Assembly: GCF_024494385.1 (NCBI RefSeq)
Contig: NZ_JAEVLT010000021.1
Location: 20,455 to 84,454 of the forward strand
Length of the DNA: 64,000 nucleotides
Reading direction: 5' to 3'
DNA from: Bacillus sp. EB600
GTDB taxonomy: Bacteria > Bacillota > Bacilli > Bacillales > Cytobacillaceae
Made by a program: the position numbers and the translations under genes. The notes under the pieces were generated by a model. That model saw only the letters and a program-made list of their open reading frames with translations, did not search any database and had not been told where the DNA came from. Positions 19,437 through 29,814 of this stretch are shown piece by piece (within the stretch, counting starts at the first letter, position 1; every line of letters begins with the position of its first letter).

Positions 19437-20304
19437 TTAGAAGATGATCTCTGTAAGAACAGGGGTCATCTTTTTTAAATTCCACTGGTATCTTTAGTGA
19501 TTGTAATACGTCATATATTGTTTTATTTCACGTTTTAATTCATCCAAGGTATTGCAAGATTTTATATATGCCTCATCTTTGAATTGACCAAAAAATGATT
19601 CCTGGGGGGCGTTATCCCAACAGTTTCCTCTTCTTGACATTGATTGACGTAATCCAAGTGTTTTTACTGCTTTTTGGAAATCTGGGTGTGTGTATAGTGT
19701 ACTCCTTGATCTGAATGGATTAAGGCATCTTTTGCTTTCTTAAATTTTCTATTATTCTTTAATTTTAAAAGGGTGTATGTAGCCAAGTCGATGGTTATAC
19801 GATTTGAAACATTATTTGTCAAGATTTCATTAGTTGAAGCGTCCTTAATTGTTGATAAATAAGCTTTTTGACCTTGTCCATAAAACAAATAGGTGATATC
19901 TGTAAGAAGAACTTTTCCAGGTACCTCTAGCTTAAATTCCCGATTCAATAGGTTATGGACAACCCGATGTTCTTGTGTAGCTTTGAACATTCGTCTATAT
20001 GGATTTGCCTTTCTGATGGGGCAAATAATGCTGCACTTCTTCATGATTCGACGAATACGCTTCAAATTATAGACAACATTAAATTGACCCTCCAAAGTCA
20101 TTTTGATTTGACGGGCACCTTTCTTACATTTTTAAAGTGGAACGCTTTTAAAATAATCTCCTTCATTTCCTCGTCTTTTATCTCTTTTCGCTTTCTTTGT
20201 CCTTGTGACTTCGCTGAAAAATAATGATAATAACCACTTCTTAAAACACCTGCTATTTCACATAAATAGCTCACCATATCTATAAGTTGATACTTTTCAA
20301 TCAC
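19437..20304 (-). pseudogene. IS3-family OrfB transposase, broken
   Basis: Fragments read IEKYQLIDMVSYLCEIAGV, then an HTH_21-like segment, then VPGKVLLTDITYLFYGQGQK (first catalytic Asp), ALIHSDQGVHYTH (second Asp) and, in another frame, RRGNCWDNAPQESFFGQFK (Glu) and MTYYNH-stop-RYQWNLKK. At least three frameshifts or stops are present. Confidence 0.85.
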
Positions 20305-20480
20305 AGAACGAATAAGGACATATTTTTGGCAAGAAGGAAGGACTATTTCTTCATCCCCCTTTCTGCAAAACGGATCTTTTTTAAGAGTTCATTTTCCGCC
20401 TTAAGTAGGTTAATCTGGGCTTCTAAGCGAGAGCTTTTCTCCTCTAGGGATCGTTCTCTTTCCCTTGGGCACCCTGAATT

Positions 20481-20756
20481 TCAAGCTCTAGTGTCTTTTA
20501 AACCGATGATTCCATTCTTCTTGTAAGCCGCTTGCCAGCTCTTACTCGCTGCGCTAATCCTTTTCGTCCCCAAAATATTTACATCAAACCCACATTCTTC
20601 GAATATATCTCTGTCAAACTTGCCTTTCTCTTTTTCCGTAATAAATATATGCTTAAGTTCATCTGTGTAAGTAATTCCTTTTAAACTAACAGATTTAACG
20701 TAATTATTAGCTGATAGTGGTTTAATCTCTTTTACTGTGAAAAGCTTTTTACTCAT
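20481..20756 (-). CDS. IS3-family OrfA (helix-turn-helix protein)
   Basis: A 91-residue frame starting MSKKLFTVKEIKPLS. It contains KRISAASKSWQAAYKKNGI, the typical HTH part of IS150-like OrfA. It normally joins OrfB by -1 frameshifting to make the transposase. Here the end of the frame is out of step with the coiled-coil part downstream and OrfB is broken, so no active transposase is expected. Confidence 0.75.
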   Translation of the reverse strand: MSKKLFTVKEIKPLSANNYVKSVSLKGITYTDELKHIFITEKEKGKFDRDIFEECGFDVNILGTKRISAASKSWQAAYKKNGIIGLKDTRA

Positions 20757-20861
20757 AATTTTCTCCGCCTCTAAGTTTTTTTCTCTCGTTGTATTTCTTA
20801 ATTATACAAAAAAGTACCCTATAGGTAGACTTTTTTATGTGTCTACTCTATAGGGTACATT

Positions 20862-21644
20862 TTATTTTTTATGAGTTCTTTTTTTAATAGGAAATTTATC
20901 TTCTAGTAAGTGTGGAGCAAGAAATTCATCCCAAGATAAGTTACTATCATCATTTGTTTTTACCATTCTACTGATTTCTTCCATTAATTTATTTTTATCC
21001 CATAATTCCACTTTTAAATCAGCTGCTTTTTTAATAGCTGAAGTTGTAAATTCTGAAGTGCATATTATTATTGATTTACTACATTTACAAAGATGTTGGC
21101 CATAAAAAATATCTTGTATGGCGGATACACCTACTGATTTTTTATATTGTCCACATTTGACTGCTGTTTTTGATATATGACTTTTTATCTTTTTTGTAAA
21201 TACTAAATCTATTCCAACATTCTTATTTTCAGGTGTTTTAATTACATTAAATCCCTGTTTTTGAAAAAGGGCTTTTATATAATTCTCAAACTCCACACCA
21301 TTTAATTTAAGAATTTCATCTAATTTGGTAGGAGGATTTTTTTTATAATATTGTTGGCGAAGTTCTTCTTTGTATTTCTTTGCTTTTTTCTTTTCGTTAT
21401 TGGCGTGGCCTTTATATATTGTTGTAAATTCGTAAAGATTCGGTTTATCAAGTGAAAATAAATTTCTTATCCACATCAAATTGGATTCTTTTAGTCGTTT
21501 GTTAAATTTTTTCATTTCCTTTTCAAATTCTTGGTCTACCCAACAAGAAAAACAATAGCTACTGATATAAGTTTTATTCTCAATTGTCAAAAGAGCCTCT
21601 ATTTTGGTTTCTTTATGCCTGGAACATTTCTTTGTTGAACCCAT
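20862..21644 (-). CDS. Mrr-like restriction endonuclease-fold protein
   Basis: A 260-residue protein. The N-terminus holds Cys/His pairs (KKCSRHKET, CFSCW) that may bind zinc. Residues about 112-210 match the Mrr catalytic domain: LNGVEFENYIKALFQKQGF, NVGIDLVF with catalytic Asp146, and VGVSAIQDIFYGQH. The usual Q-x-K motif (V-Q-C-K-R-Y) instead reads V-K-C-G-Q-Y at residues 162-167, so the catalytic Lys is displaced or lost. Mrr enzymes cut methylated DNA. A start at ATG behind GAGGGTG is clear. It adjoins the IS3 right end and has no methylase partner. It may be inactive or use a shifted lysine. Confidence 0.75.
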   Translation of the reverse strand: MGSTKKCSRHKETKIEALLTIENKTYISSYCFSCWVDQEFEKEMKKFNKRLKESNLMWIRNLFSLDKPNLYEFTTIYKGHANNEKKKAKKYKEELRQQYYKKNPPTKLDEILKLNGVEFENYIKALFQKQGFNVIKTPENKNVGIDLVFTKKIKSHISKTAVKCGQYKKSVGVSAIQDIFYGQHLCKCSKSIIICTSEFTTSAIKKAADLKVELWDKNKLMEEISRMVKTNDDSNLSWDEFLAPHLLEDKFPIKKRTHKK

Positions 21645-22126
21645 TGTAGCACCCTCTTTGTTGAACCCATTTAACCTATTTATTCTTGACTACTCTCTAA
21701 ATTCCCTGCAATGTCTTAATACCCGCAAGCATAACGATCTAGCATTATTTTTAGTTACTGTCTTTTTTTATTTTCCTATTTAAAAATTGTCATTTCCATT
21801 TAAGGTATTTTTGCATAACGCCCAGAAAAGGTTTAATAACCTATATCCCTAGACCCACTTGAGTTCAAAGCAAGCCTGTCAAAAGGTATGCTTTTTGACA
21901 GTACCACAACCTTTCATTAATGTTGTTTAAAAACGTCAGTCATGGTATTCCATTAAAGGGCTAGATTGTGGAGGAAACCGAAAGAGTAAGAATACTAATT
22001 AAATTAAGTATTTAAATGTTCCTTTTAAACGGGGCTATTTAGCCCTATTTTTTATTTTTCTCTTCTTAACAGTATCTTAACAATTCTTTGGCAATATTAA
22101 ATTAAACAAAAATAGAGGGGAATAAA
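21645..22126. other. Intergenic region with two hairpins
   Basis: No coding frame. CTGTCAAAA/TTTTGACAG pairs at 21876-21901. GGGCT/AGCCC at 22032-22045 is followed by a T-rich run to about 22059 and looks like a weak terminator before the OsmC gene. Confidence 0.5.
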
Positions 22127-22519
22127 ATGTTTGAATATGAGTTAGAAAATGGTGTAACTAACCTAAATACAAAATATGGAGCTTTAGCCGTATCATCAGA
22201 CCCTTCTCAAGGATATAAACCAATAGAATTGTTGGTATCATCAATTGTTGGATGCAGTGGAGGGATTTTAAGTAAAGTATTAGAAAAAAAGCGAATTAAA
22301 GTTAATACGATTCGAATAAAAACAAATGTTGAAAGAAACGAACAGGAAGCAAATAAGGTAACAAGAATTAATCTCCATTACATCATTGAGGGGGAGAATA
22401 TTTCAAAAGAACAAATAAGGAAATCACTTAAAGTTACTTTTAAAAATTGTGCAATGATACAAACAGTAAAAGGATGTATCTCCATTAATGAATCGTTTGA
22501 AATAATTAACTTTAAATAA
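22127..22519 (+). CDS. OsmC-family peroxide-reducing protein
   Basis: A 130-residue OsmC/Ohr-fold protein. The two redox cysteines are Cys43 (VGCSGGILSKVL) and Cys108 (FKNCAMIQTV), placed as in the family, which reduces organic hydroperoxides with thiol help. AGAGGGGAA precedes the ATG. It is followed, after about 127 bases, by a response regulator and a thioredoxin-like gene, suggesting a small redox-defence cluster. Confidence 0.88.
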   Translation: MFEYELENGVTNLNTKYGALAVSSDPSQGYKPIELLVSSIVGCSGGILSKVLEKKRIKVNTIRIKTNVERNEQEANKVTRINLHYIIEGENISKEQIRKSLKVTFKNCAMIQTVKGCISINESFEIINFK

Positions 22520-22646
22520 TTTAACAGACAAATTAATGTTATTACATTATAGACTAAGGGGATTATACATTAGAACAAAGTAGCCAATGAATAAAGAAAT
22601 GATGACTGAACTAATCAACAGTATTGATTAAGAAGTGGTGTTGAAA

Positions 22647-23339
22647 ATGAATAATCGAGGAAAGTCAATTCTTGTAGTTGATAATGATTTGGAAATTCGT
22701 AGACAAATTAAACAAGAACTTGAAAGAGCAGGTTTTCAGGTTTTAGAAGCATCAAAGGGTACTGAAGCAAAAGACATTTTTTTAACGTATGATCCTTGTT
22801 TTGTAATTTTGGAGATTGCTTTGGATGATTTAAACGGTTTTGAACTGTGTAACTGGATTCGAACTAAGCAAAAAAGCGAGATACCTATTGTTTTTGTTTC
22901 AAGATTAACAAATGATGAAGATAAGATAAGAGGTTTAAAGATAGGTGCAGATGATTATATGACAAAGCCATTTAATTCGACTGAACTAATCGTAAGAGTT
23001 GAAACTGTATTAAGGAGAACCTCCCATCGTTGTAACAAAATCACCTATAGAGGAATTACGCTTAAACCTTTAAAGGGTGATGTTAAATATCTAGGGGCTA
23101 CCATTCCATTAACTCTACACGAATTTAAATTACTATATTTCTTAATGAGACATCCAAATCAAACCTTATCTAGATTACAGAGCTTAGATGAATTATATCC
23201 AGATGATAATAAATTAGTTTCGGAAAGAACAGTCGATGTTCATATTTTAAAGCTAAGGGAAAAGTTTAAAGTTTACTCTGGTGATAAAGAGTTCATTGAA
23301 ACAGTTCGTGGAATAGGGTATCGGTTTATAGCATTTTAG
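22647..23339 (+). CDS. OmpR-family response regulator lacking the phosphoacceptor Asp
   Basis: A 230-residue protein with receiver (about 1-120) and winged-helix output (about 130-228, ending TVRGIGYRFIAF). The acidic pocket VVDND, Ser85 and Lys107 (TKPFN) are kept, but the phosphoacceptor position reads Glu56 (VILEIALDDLNG) instead of Asp. A Glu there can mimic phosphorylation, so it may act without a kinase. No histidine kinase gene is adjacent. The ATG at 22647 is preferred; upstream GTG codons overlap a weak GTGGTG site. The TlpA-like gene starts 28 bases after its stop. Confidence 0.88.
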   Translation: MNNRGKSILVVDNDLEIRRQIKQELERAGFQVLEASKGTEAKDIFLTYDPCFVILEIALDDLNGFELCNWIRTKQKSEIPIVFVSRLTNDEDKIRGLKIGADDYMTKPFNSTELIVRVETVLRRTSHRCNKITYRGITLKPLKGDVKYLGATIPLTLHEFKLLYFLMRHPNQTLSRLQSLDELYPDDNKLVSERTVDVHILKLREKFKVYSGDKEFIETVRGIGYRFIAF

Positions 23340-23367
23340 TTATTTCTTGAAAGGCGTTGTGTCTTAA

Positions 23368-23952
23368 ATGTGGAAAAAAATTTTGTTCTTTCCTTTATTA
23401 TTTGGGCTTCTGTTTTTAGGGGACTTCTATTATCATAAATCGAATCAAACATTAAGTAAACGGACAGACATTAATATAGTTAAACCCAGCATTTCAGCAA
23501 TAGAAAAAGATATTGCAAAAAAAGGACCTCAAGAGGGAAGCATGGCTCAAGATTTTGAATTAGAAAATGTAGATGGGAAAAAGGTGAAACTTTCGGATTA
23601 TAAAGGAGAAAAAGTAATTTTGAATTTTTGGGCAACTTGGTGTCCGCCATGCAAATCTGAAATGCAAGATATTGAAAATTTTTATAAAAAAAACAAAGGT
23701 AATAAGGTAGTGGTATTAGCTGTTAATTTAACGAATCTTGAAAAAAACAAAAATAATATTCAACAATTTATAAAAGCATACCACTTAACATTTCCTGTTT
23801 TATTAGACAGCAAGGGGAGTGTAGCAAATTTATATCAAAGCATTACCATTCCAACTACCTTTATAATTAATACGACGGGAAGAATCGACCAAAAAATAGT
23901 TGGTCCGATGAAAAAAGATCAGCTTGAGACTTTGATATCTAAAACAAAATAA
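23368..23952 (+). CDS. Membrane-anchored TlpA/ResA-like thioredoxin
   Basis: A 194-residue extracytoplasmic thioredoxin-fold protein. An uncleaved N-terminal anchor (ILFFPLLFGLLFLGDFYY) is followed by a linker and an AhpC-TSA/Redoxin domain. The redox motif is WATWCPPCKSE with Cys92 and Cys95, and the cis-proline loop is ITIPTTF. Such proteins reduce apo-cytochrome c or other exported disulfides. It is probably co-transcribed with the upstream response regulator. Confidence 0.9.
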   Translation: MWKKILFFPLLFGLLFLGDFYYHKSNQTLSKRTDINIVKPSISAIEKDIAKKGPQEGSMAQDFELENVDGKKVKLSDYKGEKVILNFWATWCPPCKSEMQDIENFYKKNKGNKVVVLAVNLTNLEKNKNNIQQFIKAYHLTFPVLLDSKGSVANLYQSITIPTTFIINTTGRIDQKIVGPMKKDQLETLISKTK

Positions 23953-24274
23953 AAAGATTTCAATTCATTCCCTTTCTCACTTCATTTATGACCAATTGCT
24001 GTACATTGGTTTGGTGTTATTATCGGTTGTGATCATAAAGGTATAAAAAATTAAAAATAATAATTGCGGACATTGTTCTTGAAATTTCTACCCCCTAATC
24101 ATTTAACAAAATCTAATTAATTTTGTAAAAACAATTTTTATTAAATGATAACAGAGGTCCAGTTATGAAAAAAGTTTGGCCAGAAAAACTTACCTGTTAC
24201 TCAATTTCGAGTTGCAAGACCTGCCAATCAATTACAAAGTTAATAGTTGTCAACACTATTCAAAATGAACAAAT

Positions 24275-24311
24275 AACCTTCCTCATCTTCAAAACTGGAA
24301 GGTTTGTTTTG
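24275..24311. terminator. Bidirectional terminator
   Basis: AACCTTCC at 24275 pairs with GGAAGGTT at 24297, followed by TGTTTTG. It separates the redox cluster from the convergent IS110 remnant. The rest of 23953-24329 has no supportable gene. Confidence 0.65.
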
Positions 24312-24329
24312 TAATGTTAAATATAGTTT

Positions 24330-24730
24330 TTAAGCCAATTCCTGGAAGGCGGTTTTGTTCTTTAAAAGCGCATAAATCAAGTGTAAAAGCTTATTAACAC
24401 AAGCGATAATTGCTACTCTATAGGGTTTACCCTCGTCGCGTTTTTTATCGTAAAACTCTCTTAATTTTTTATTTCGAGGAATAACGGTATCACTCGTCTT
24501 CTGTTTTCGGACATCTCGAATTCCACAGTATACAGCCATATATAATGCCTGCCTTAACCTTCTAGATCCTCTCTTTGTTATACGATTTTTGGTTGCTGTA
24601 AATCTCCCGGAAAAGTAAACGCTAGGATCTATTCCCGCAAAGGCAACTAACTTTTTAGGGGAGATTAAACCGATCTATTTCTCTTATTTCGGAAATGATT
24701 GTTGCCGCAATCTTTTCTCCAATACCAGCA
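24330..24730 (-). pseudogene. IS110-family transposase C-terminal fragment
   Basis: Reads GIGEKIAATIISEIREIDRF, then VAFAGIDPSVYFSGRFTATK, NRITKRGSRRLRQALYMAV and KPYRVAIIACVNKLLHLIYA. This is the C-terminal Transposase_20 region of an IS110/IS1111 recombinase, with a frame break near 24660. The N-terminal DEDD domain is missing. Its upstream end joins directly into a sigma-54 activator remnant. Confidence 0.85.
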
Positions 24731-25823
24731 TTTCCGTGCCAATCATAATCTTGAAAGGATTGAATTACCTCGTTGGCTAAGCCCCTTACATTCATTTGAA
24801 AACGTTCATTATATTTTTCAATAAATTGCTGGACTAATAATGGAATATCTTCCTTGCGTTCCTTTAAAGGAGGAATAAAGATTGTAACGACCCCAAGCCG
24901 ATAATAAAGATCCTCCCGAAGATGATTGTTTTTAATCGCCTCGGTTGGTTCTTCATTCATATTAGCAATAACCCTTACATTTACCGGAATATCTTTTTTG
25001 TCGCCAACGCAGCGAATGGCTTATTCCTGCAGAACCCGGAGCAGCTTCCCCTGCAGATTTAAAAATTAAGTGAGTTAATCTTATCAAGCAGCAATGTACC
25101 GCCGTTTGCCTTTTCAAACAAACCTGGTTGGTCGATAGCGCCAGTAAACGCACCGCGTTTGGTGCCAAACAAGAGGCTTTCAATTAAATTATCAGGCAAT
25201 GCCGCACAGTTTTGCGAAATAAATGGTGCTGAAAAGCGGTCACTGGCATTATGAATGCTTTGCGCGAAAAGTTCTTTTCCTGTCCCTGTTTCCCCAACAA
25301 TTAAAACATATGAGGAGGTACGGGTTGCCCGTTTTGCTTGGTCGATCACCTGTTTAATAATAGGGCTTTTCCCAATGATGTTATCAAATGTAAACCTTGG
25401 TGCACCTTTAGAATTCATATTCCCTTTCATCAGGCGTTCAAGCTTTGTTACGTCATGGGCAATTTCCACAGCACCTTGAATATGGCCATCTTGCATAATG
25501 GAAATGGTATTGTTTATGGTTGTTATTTCCCGTCCCTTATTATTAAAATAAGTTTGTTTTACATTTGTTGTTTCTTTGCCCTCCTGCAGTACTTTTACAA
25601 GCGTACTGGCTTGGCCCTCTTTAAACATAAAAACGTCCAACAGTTTTTTATGCATCACATCACGGCTATCCATTGATTCCGATTTCATCATTTTCTTGTT
25701 ATAGACAATTGTCTTTCCAGCTCTGTCTACCGCATGAACTCCAAAATCAATTTTATCTAAGATCTGTTTATACATTTCATTGATATATTCTAAATATTGA
25801 AGGGTCTTTTCTGAATTTTCCAT
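24731..25823 (-). pseudogene. RocR-like sigma-54 activator, broken
   Basis: N-terminal PAS sensor (FGVHAVDRAGKTIVYNKKMM) and AAA+ domain with Walker A VGETGTGKE and the sigma-54-contact loop KRGAFTGA. The frame breaks just after LLLDKINSL near 25080; further frames continue IANMNEEPTEA and REDLYYRLGVVTIF, and the gene is cut at DYDWHGN by the IS110 fragment, removing the Fis-type DNA-binding domain. It lies divergent to a rocA fragment with its own sigma-54 promoter, so it once formed a regulator/target pair. Confidence 0.9.
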
Positions 25824-25974
25824 GAGGCTCATTTCCTTTATTACGGGTCTGTATGTTAAACCAAAATGCCTGCCGAAGGCAAAATATTTTTGCAATTTGC
25901 GAAAAATAAAAAATTTTGCGCAATTTTTTTGGCGGTAAAAATGAAAAAAACCTTATTTTATCAAGAAGTTAAAG

Positions 25975-25991
25975 TTGGTACGAAACTTGCA
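25975..25991 (+). promoter_or_regulatory. Sigma-54 (-24/-12) promoter of the rocA fragment
   Basis: TTGGTACGAAACTTGCA has GG and GC separated by ten bases, matching the -24/-12 consensus. It lies 38 bases before the ATG of the broken rocA. Confidence 0.85.
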
Positions 25992-26028
25992 TATAAAAAT
26001 AGTGAAATCATCAATAGGAGGGAAAAAA

Positions 26029-26499
26029 ATGAAACCTTATTCACATGAACCAACGACAGATTTCTCAATTGAAAAAAATAAATTAGCTTTTCAAGAAGCG
26101 CTTTCACACGTTGAATCACAGATTGGAAAAGATTCCAGTTTTATTGGTGGAGAGAAGATTTTTACTGAAGATAAAGTTGTCTCTGTCAACCCGGCAAATA
26201 AGACGAAGTCATTGGCAGTGTTTAAAAAGCAGACCGTGAAATAGCTGAAAGAGCAATGCAGGCAGCGCTTGAAACATTTGAGACTTGGAAAAAATGGAAG
26301 CCTGAACATCGGGCCAATATCCTGTTCAAGGCTGCAGCGCTGTTGAAACGCTGCAAACATGAGTTTTCTGCTTGGCTGGTAAAAGAAGCAGGTAAACCAT
26401 GGGTAGAAGCTGATGCTGATACAGCTGAAGCATCGCTTTGCACCTCCGCTTATCATAAAAAAAGAAGAAATTGATTGGGCAGTTGATCGGATTAAATAG
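26029..26499 (+). pseudogene. rocA-rocD deletion fusion remnant
   Basis: Starts like the intact RocA ([20 protein letters not shown]), loses frame near 26200 (NPANKT), continues as [19 protein letters not shown] to DADTAEA. At about 26430 it jumps, out of frame, into the last 22 codons of an ornithine aminotransferase ([21 protein letters not shown]). Compared with the intact rocA-rocD pair at 33985-36808, the middle of both genes has been deleted. Confidence 0.9.
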
Positions 26500-26629
26500 G
26501 TTTTATCATAAAAAATGTCTGATAAAAACTAACAATAGTATTTATTTGAATATGGAAAAGGGCCTCCAATTTTGGATAACCGTTTACTAAAGTCTAAGAA
26601 AACATTGTGACAAACAAAGGAGGAATTTT

Positions 26630-28161
26630 ATGACAAGAAAGATCTATACGAATGGAATGTTCTATACACTTGATGTAAATCACCCTATTGTAGAAACAGT
26701 AGTTGTGGAGAATGGAAGAATTATAGATTTAGGTTTGCATGATGATATGATTTTGCAATGGGGGAGGGCAGGGACAAACATTGTTGATCTGCCAGGTAAA
26801 ATGGTATCTCCAGGTTTGATTGACAGCCATCTTCATCTTTCTTGTGTTGCTTTTAATTTTTTGGACTTAGATTTAACTGGGATTTCATCAAAGACAGCGA
26901 TGCTTGAAAAGATACGAGAAAAGGCTGCAACAGTTCCCCCAGGTAAGTGGCTTATCGGAATGGGATGGGATGGGAATCTCTTTGATGATAGGACGATTCC
27001 AACGATTGTGGAATTAGATTATGTTGCACCACATTGTGGTGTTTTTCTAAAAAGGATTTGCCATCATGCGTTTTTAGTGAATAGTAAAGCCCTTGAAATG
27101 AGTGGTCACCATCAATCGATAGAAATTCCAGTTAGTGGAACAATCGTTCTTGATCCAAGTACTCAAAAGCCAACTGGACTTATTCTTGAAACAGCGTCAA
27201 AACTTATTACAGATTGTATTCCAGATAAAACATATGAGGAATTAAAAAATGGGTTAGGCCAAGCAATGAATTACGTAATTAAACGTGGTATAACAAGTAT
27301 TCATACAAATGATCCGTTATATTTAGGCGGTTTGGGCCAGACGTACAGACTATATGAGGAATTAATTAATCATGAACATAAAAAGTTAAGATGTAATCTA
27401 CTTATTGACTATCCATTTCTTAATGAATTAAAAGAGAAAGAAATGTATGCGGGTTATGGAAATTAGAGATTACAAATAGGTGCAATCAAAATGTTTGCTG
27501 ATGGGGCATTAGGAAGAAGGACAGCTTTACTTTCAAAAGCTTACCATGATGCACCTGGGCATTATGGGGAGGCAATGCATGATAAAGCAGAACTTTTTGA
27601 GATGTTTAAAGAAGTAAGAGATTACTCCATGCCAATTACTGTACATACAATTGGTGATCAAGCCTTGGAAAATGTTTTAGACATAATGGATGAACTGCCA
27701 AAATTGACAAAAAGAGACCGAATCATACATGTATCTCTCATTAGAGATAACTTAATTCAGCGCTAAGCAGATCCAAGCAGAATTGCGGATATCCAGCCAA
27801 GATTTATAGTGGGTGATTTCCCGTGGGTAAAAGATCGGCTTGACGAAAAGGGTAACAGATTATATGCATGGAAAACGTTACTTTCTGCAGGAGTTTTGTG
27901 TGCAGGTGGTTCTGATGCACCTGTTGAACCTGTTGATCCTTTATTAGGTATTCATGCGGCAATTACAATAAGAGCAGGTTGTTTACCGTTGGAGGAGCCT
28001 ATGCTACAAATGAGGAGCATCTAAAGAGAACGTTATCTAGAGGTAAATTGGCTGATATGACTGTATACTCAAACAATCTTTTCTCGATGAAAGATGCAGA
28101 CGAACTCTTGAAAACGGAAATTGAAATGACCATTATTGATGGTGAAATTCAAGCTGTGTAA
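26630..28161 (+). pseudogene. YtcJ-like metal-dependent amidohydrolase, broken
   Basis: GGAGG precedes an ATG and the product begins MTRKIYTNGMFYTLD. The metal-site motif PGLIDSHLHLS and the segment GMGWDGNLFDD identify the amidohydrolase_3 (YtcJ) family, which hydrolyses amides or imines. Stops at 27464-27466 and 27764-27766 and a frameshift near 28000 split the roughly 510-residue frame into four pieces (MFADGALGRRTALL; CAGGSDAPVEP; GKLADMTVYSNN). All pieces are in order with no missing domain, so decay appears recent. Confidence 0.88.
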
Positions 28162-28317
28162 ACAGTAACATAAATTCAGAAAGTAAAAAAAGAAGTTTGT
28201 GCTTCAACAAAAATTTTGGCTTATGATGTTGAACATAGATGATGAAGTAACAACATAGGGGAGTAATTCTACCATCCGACTAGTTTAGCAGTAAATTTCA
28301 ACAATGGAGGTTCACAT

Positions 28318-29190
28318 ATGTTTAAAGGGGTAAAATTATCAAATGTCTTCTTCATTTTGCTGGGCGCAGCTATTTTTTCTTTCGGGCTTGTTAATTTTAA
28401 TATGCAAAATAAATTAGCTGAAGGTGGGATTACAGGAATCACTTTGTTATTATATTTTTTATTTAAAATCGACCCATTCCTATCAAATCTAATATTAAAC
28501 ATTCCGTTGCTTTTTATTGGTTGGAAATTACTTGGGCGCACGTCATTTATCTATACAATTCTGGGTGTGTGCAGCGTATCGTTATTTTTGTCCATCTTTC
28601 AACACCATCAACTGAATATGCCTTTACATCATGATTTAACACTTGCTGCTTTGTTTGCGGGTGTATTTGTAGGTACAGGGTTAGGAATTATTTTTCGTGG
28701 TGGTGGAACAACAGGTGGTTCAGACATTATTGCTCGCCTTGGTAAAAAGTATTTTGGTTGGAGTTTAGGGAGAACCATGTTTATCTGTGATTTGCTCGTT
28801 ATTGTCCTTTCTGGCATATTTTATCTCAATTATAAAGAAGCGATGTATACGCTTGTAGCGGTATTTGTTGGAGCGAAGGTTATTGATTTTATACAAGAAG
28901 GTGCTTATTCTGCAAAAGGGGTAACCATTATATCTAAATTAAATTCAGAAATTGCGGAAAAGATTATGGAAGAAATGGAACGAGGAGTGACTATTTTAAA
29001 CGGAAAAGGCTCTTACTCGAAAAAAGAATTAGAGGTTTTGTACTGTGTAGTAAGCAGGAATGAAATTTCTCGACTAAAACAAATTATTGCCTCAATAGAT
29101 CCTCATGCTTTTGTAACGATCAGCGATGTACATGACGTACTGGGCGAAGGCTTTACATTAGATGAAAATAAAAAGCCAATTGCAATGTGA
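28318..29190 (+). CDS. YitT-family membrane protein
   Basis: A 290-residue protein with five or six N-terminal membrane helices (for example VFFILLGAAIFSFGLVNF and GTGLGIIFRGGGTTGGSDII) and a soluble C-terminal DUF2179 domain (about residues 210-285, VLYCVVSRNEISRLKQII). The GGGTTGGSDI motif is typical. Function unknown; the family is common in Firmicutes. TGGAGG precedes the ATG. Its last codons reappear in a remnant at 33449-33554, showing this gene was once part of the duplicated island. Confidence 0.88.
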   Translation: MFKGVKLSNVFFILLGAAIFSFGLVNFNMQNKLAEGGITGITLLLYFLFKIDPFLSNLILNIPLLFIGWKLLGRTSFIYTILGVCSVSLFLSIFQHHQLNMPLHHDLTLAALFAGVFVGTGLGIIFRGGGTTGGSDIIARLGKKYFGWSLGRTMFICDLLVIVLSGIFYLNYKEAMYTLVAVFVGAKVIDFIQEGAYSAKGVTIISKLNSEIAEKIMEEMERGVTILNGKGSYSKKELEVLYCVVSRNEISRLKQIIASIDPHAFVTISDVHDVLGEGFTLDENKKPIAM

Positions 29191-29814
29191 ATTTTTAATA
29201 AATAGCCAAGAATATTTAGACGGCTTTTTCCTTAAAGTACAGGGAAAAGGCGGGCACAGTTCTGAACCTCAAAAAGCCATTGATCCATTGATGATCATTA
29301 ATGCGGTCTACACTCAATTAAATAGTTTAGTAGGCAAAGAAGTAGATCCAAGAGAAGTGGCTGTTCTTGTTATCGGGAAGATGGGAGGCGGGACGGCTGC
29401 AAATATTATTCCTGATACTGCACATCTTGATGCCACTTTACGCACATACAATCCGAATGTTAGGAACCATCTATTAAAAAGAGTCCCGGAGCTTATTGAT
29501 ACAACTGTTAAAATGATACGCGGTACCTATAGTCTTGAGACGGTCTCAACTCCTTCATTATTTAATAATAAAGAATTGTGTGAGCAAATGGCACCGTATG
29601 TAAAAGAAGTCATTGGTGAGAACAATATGGAGGTCAATAAGGAGCCGTTGGCGGGCACAGAAGATTTCTCCTATGTCAGCAATCTTGTGCCAGCGATGTT
29701 TAAGTGGGCGGGAGCCAATGGATTGGGAGAAAAAATTATCCGCTCCATAATCCGAACATCGTATTCGATGAAGGTGTTATTCCGTTAGGTGTAGCTGTCG
29801 TAGTAAATGCTGCT
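29187..29814 (+). pseudogene. M20D amidohydrolase C-terminal half, interrupted by a TnpB element
   Basis: Aligns with the C-terminal half of the intact amidohydrolase at 41111-42298, from YLDGFFLKVQGKGGHSSEP onward. The N-terminal catalytic half is absent. A one-base deletion near 29735 shifts frame (GLGEK then NYPLHNPN in another frame). The IS605-type element then interrupts it after GVAVVVNAA; the missing tail LNWINN and stop lie beyond the element at 31249-31269. Confidence 0.9.

Larger units (their letters stand above)
19393..20859 (-). mobile_element. IS3-family insertion sequence, degenerate
   Basis: Ends begin TGTACCCT on both sides in inverted orientation (19393 and 20859), as in IS3 elements. 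Within lie orfA and a broken orfB on the minus strand. The right end also contains the hairpin GTACCCTATA.../...TATAGGGTAC. A GATGATC/GGTCATC hairpin with a T-run at 19439-19476 lies just after orfB. Confidence 0.8.

Noticed and set aside
24164..24316. 50-codon frame containing CxxC-like SSCKTCQ
   Set aside because: Its end is the arm of a terminator hairpin and the sequence is not like a known redox protein; probably chance.
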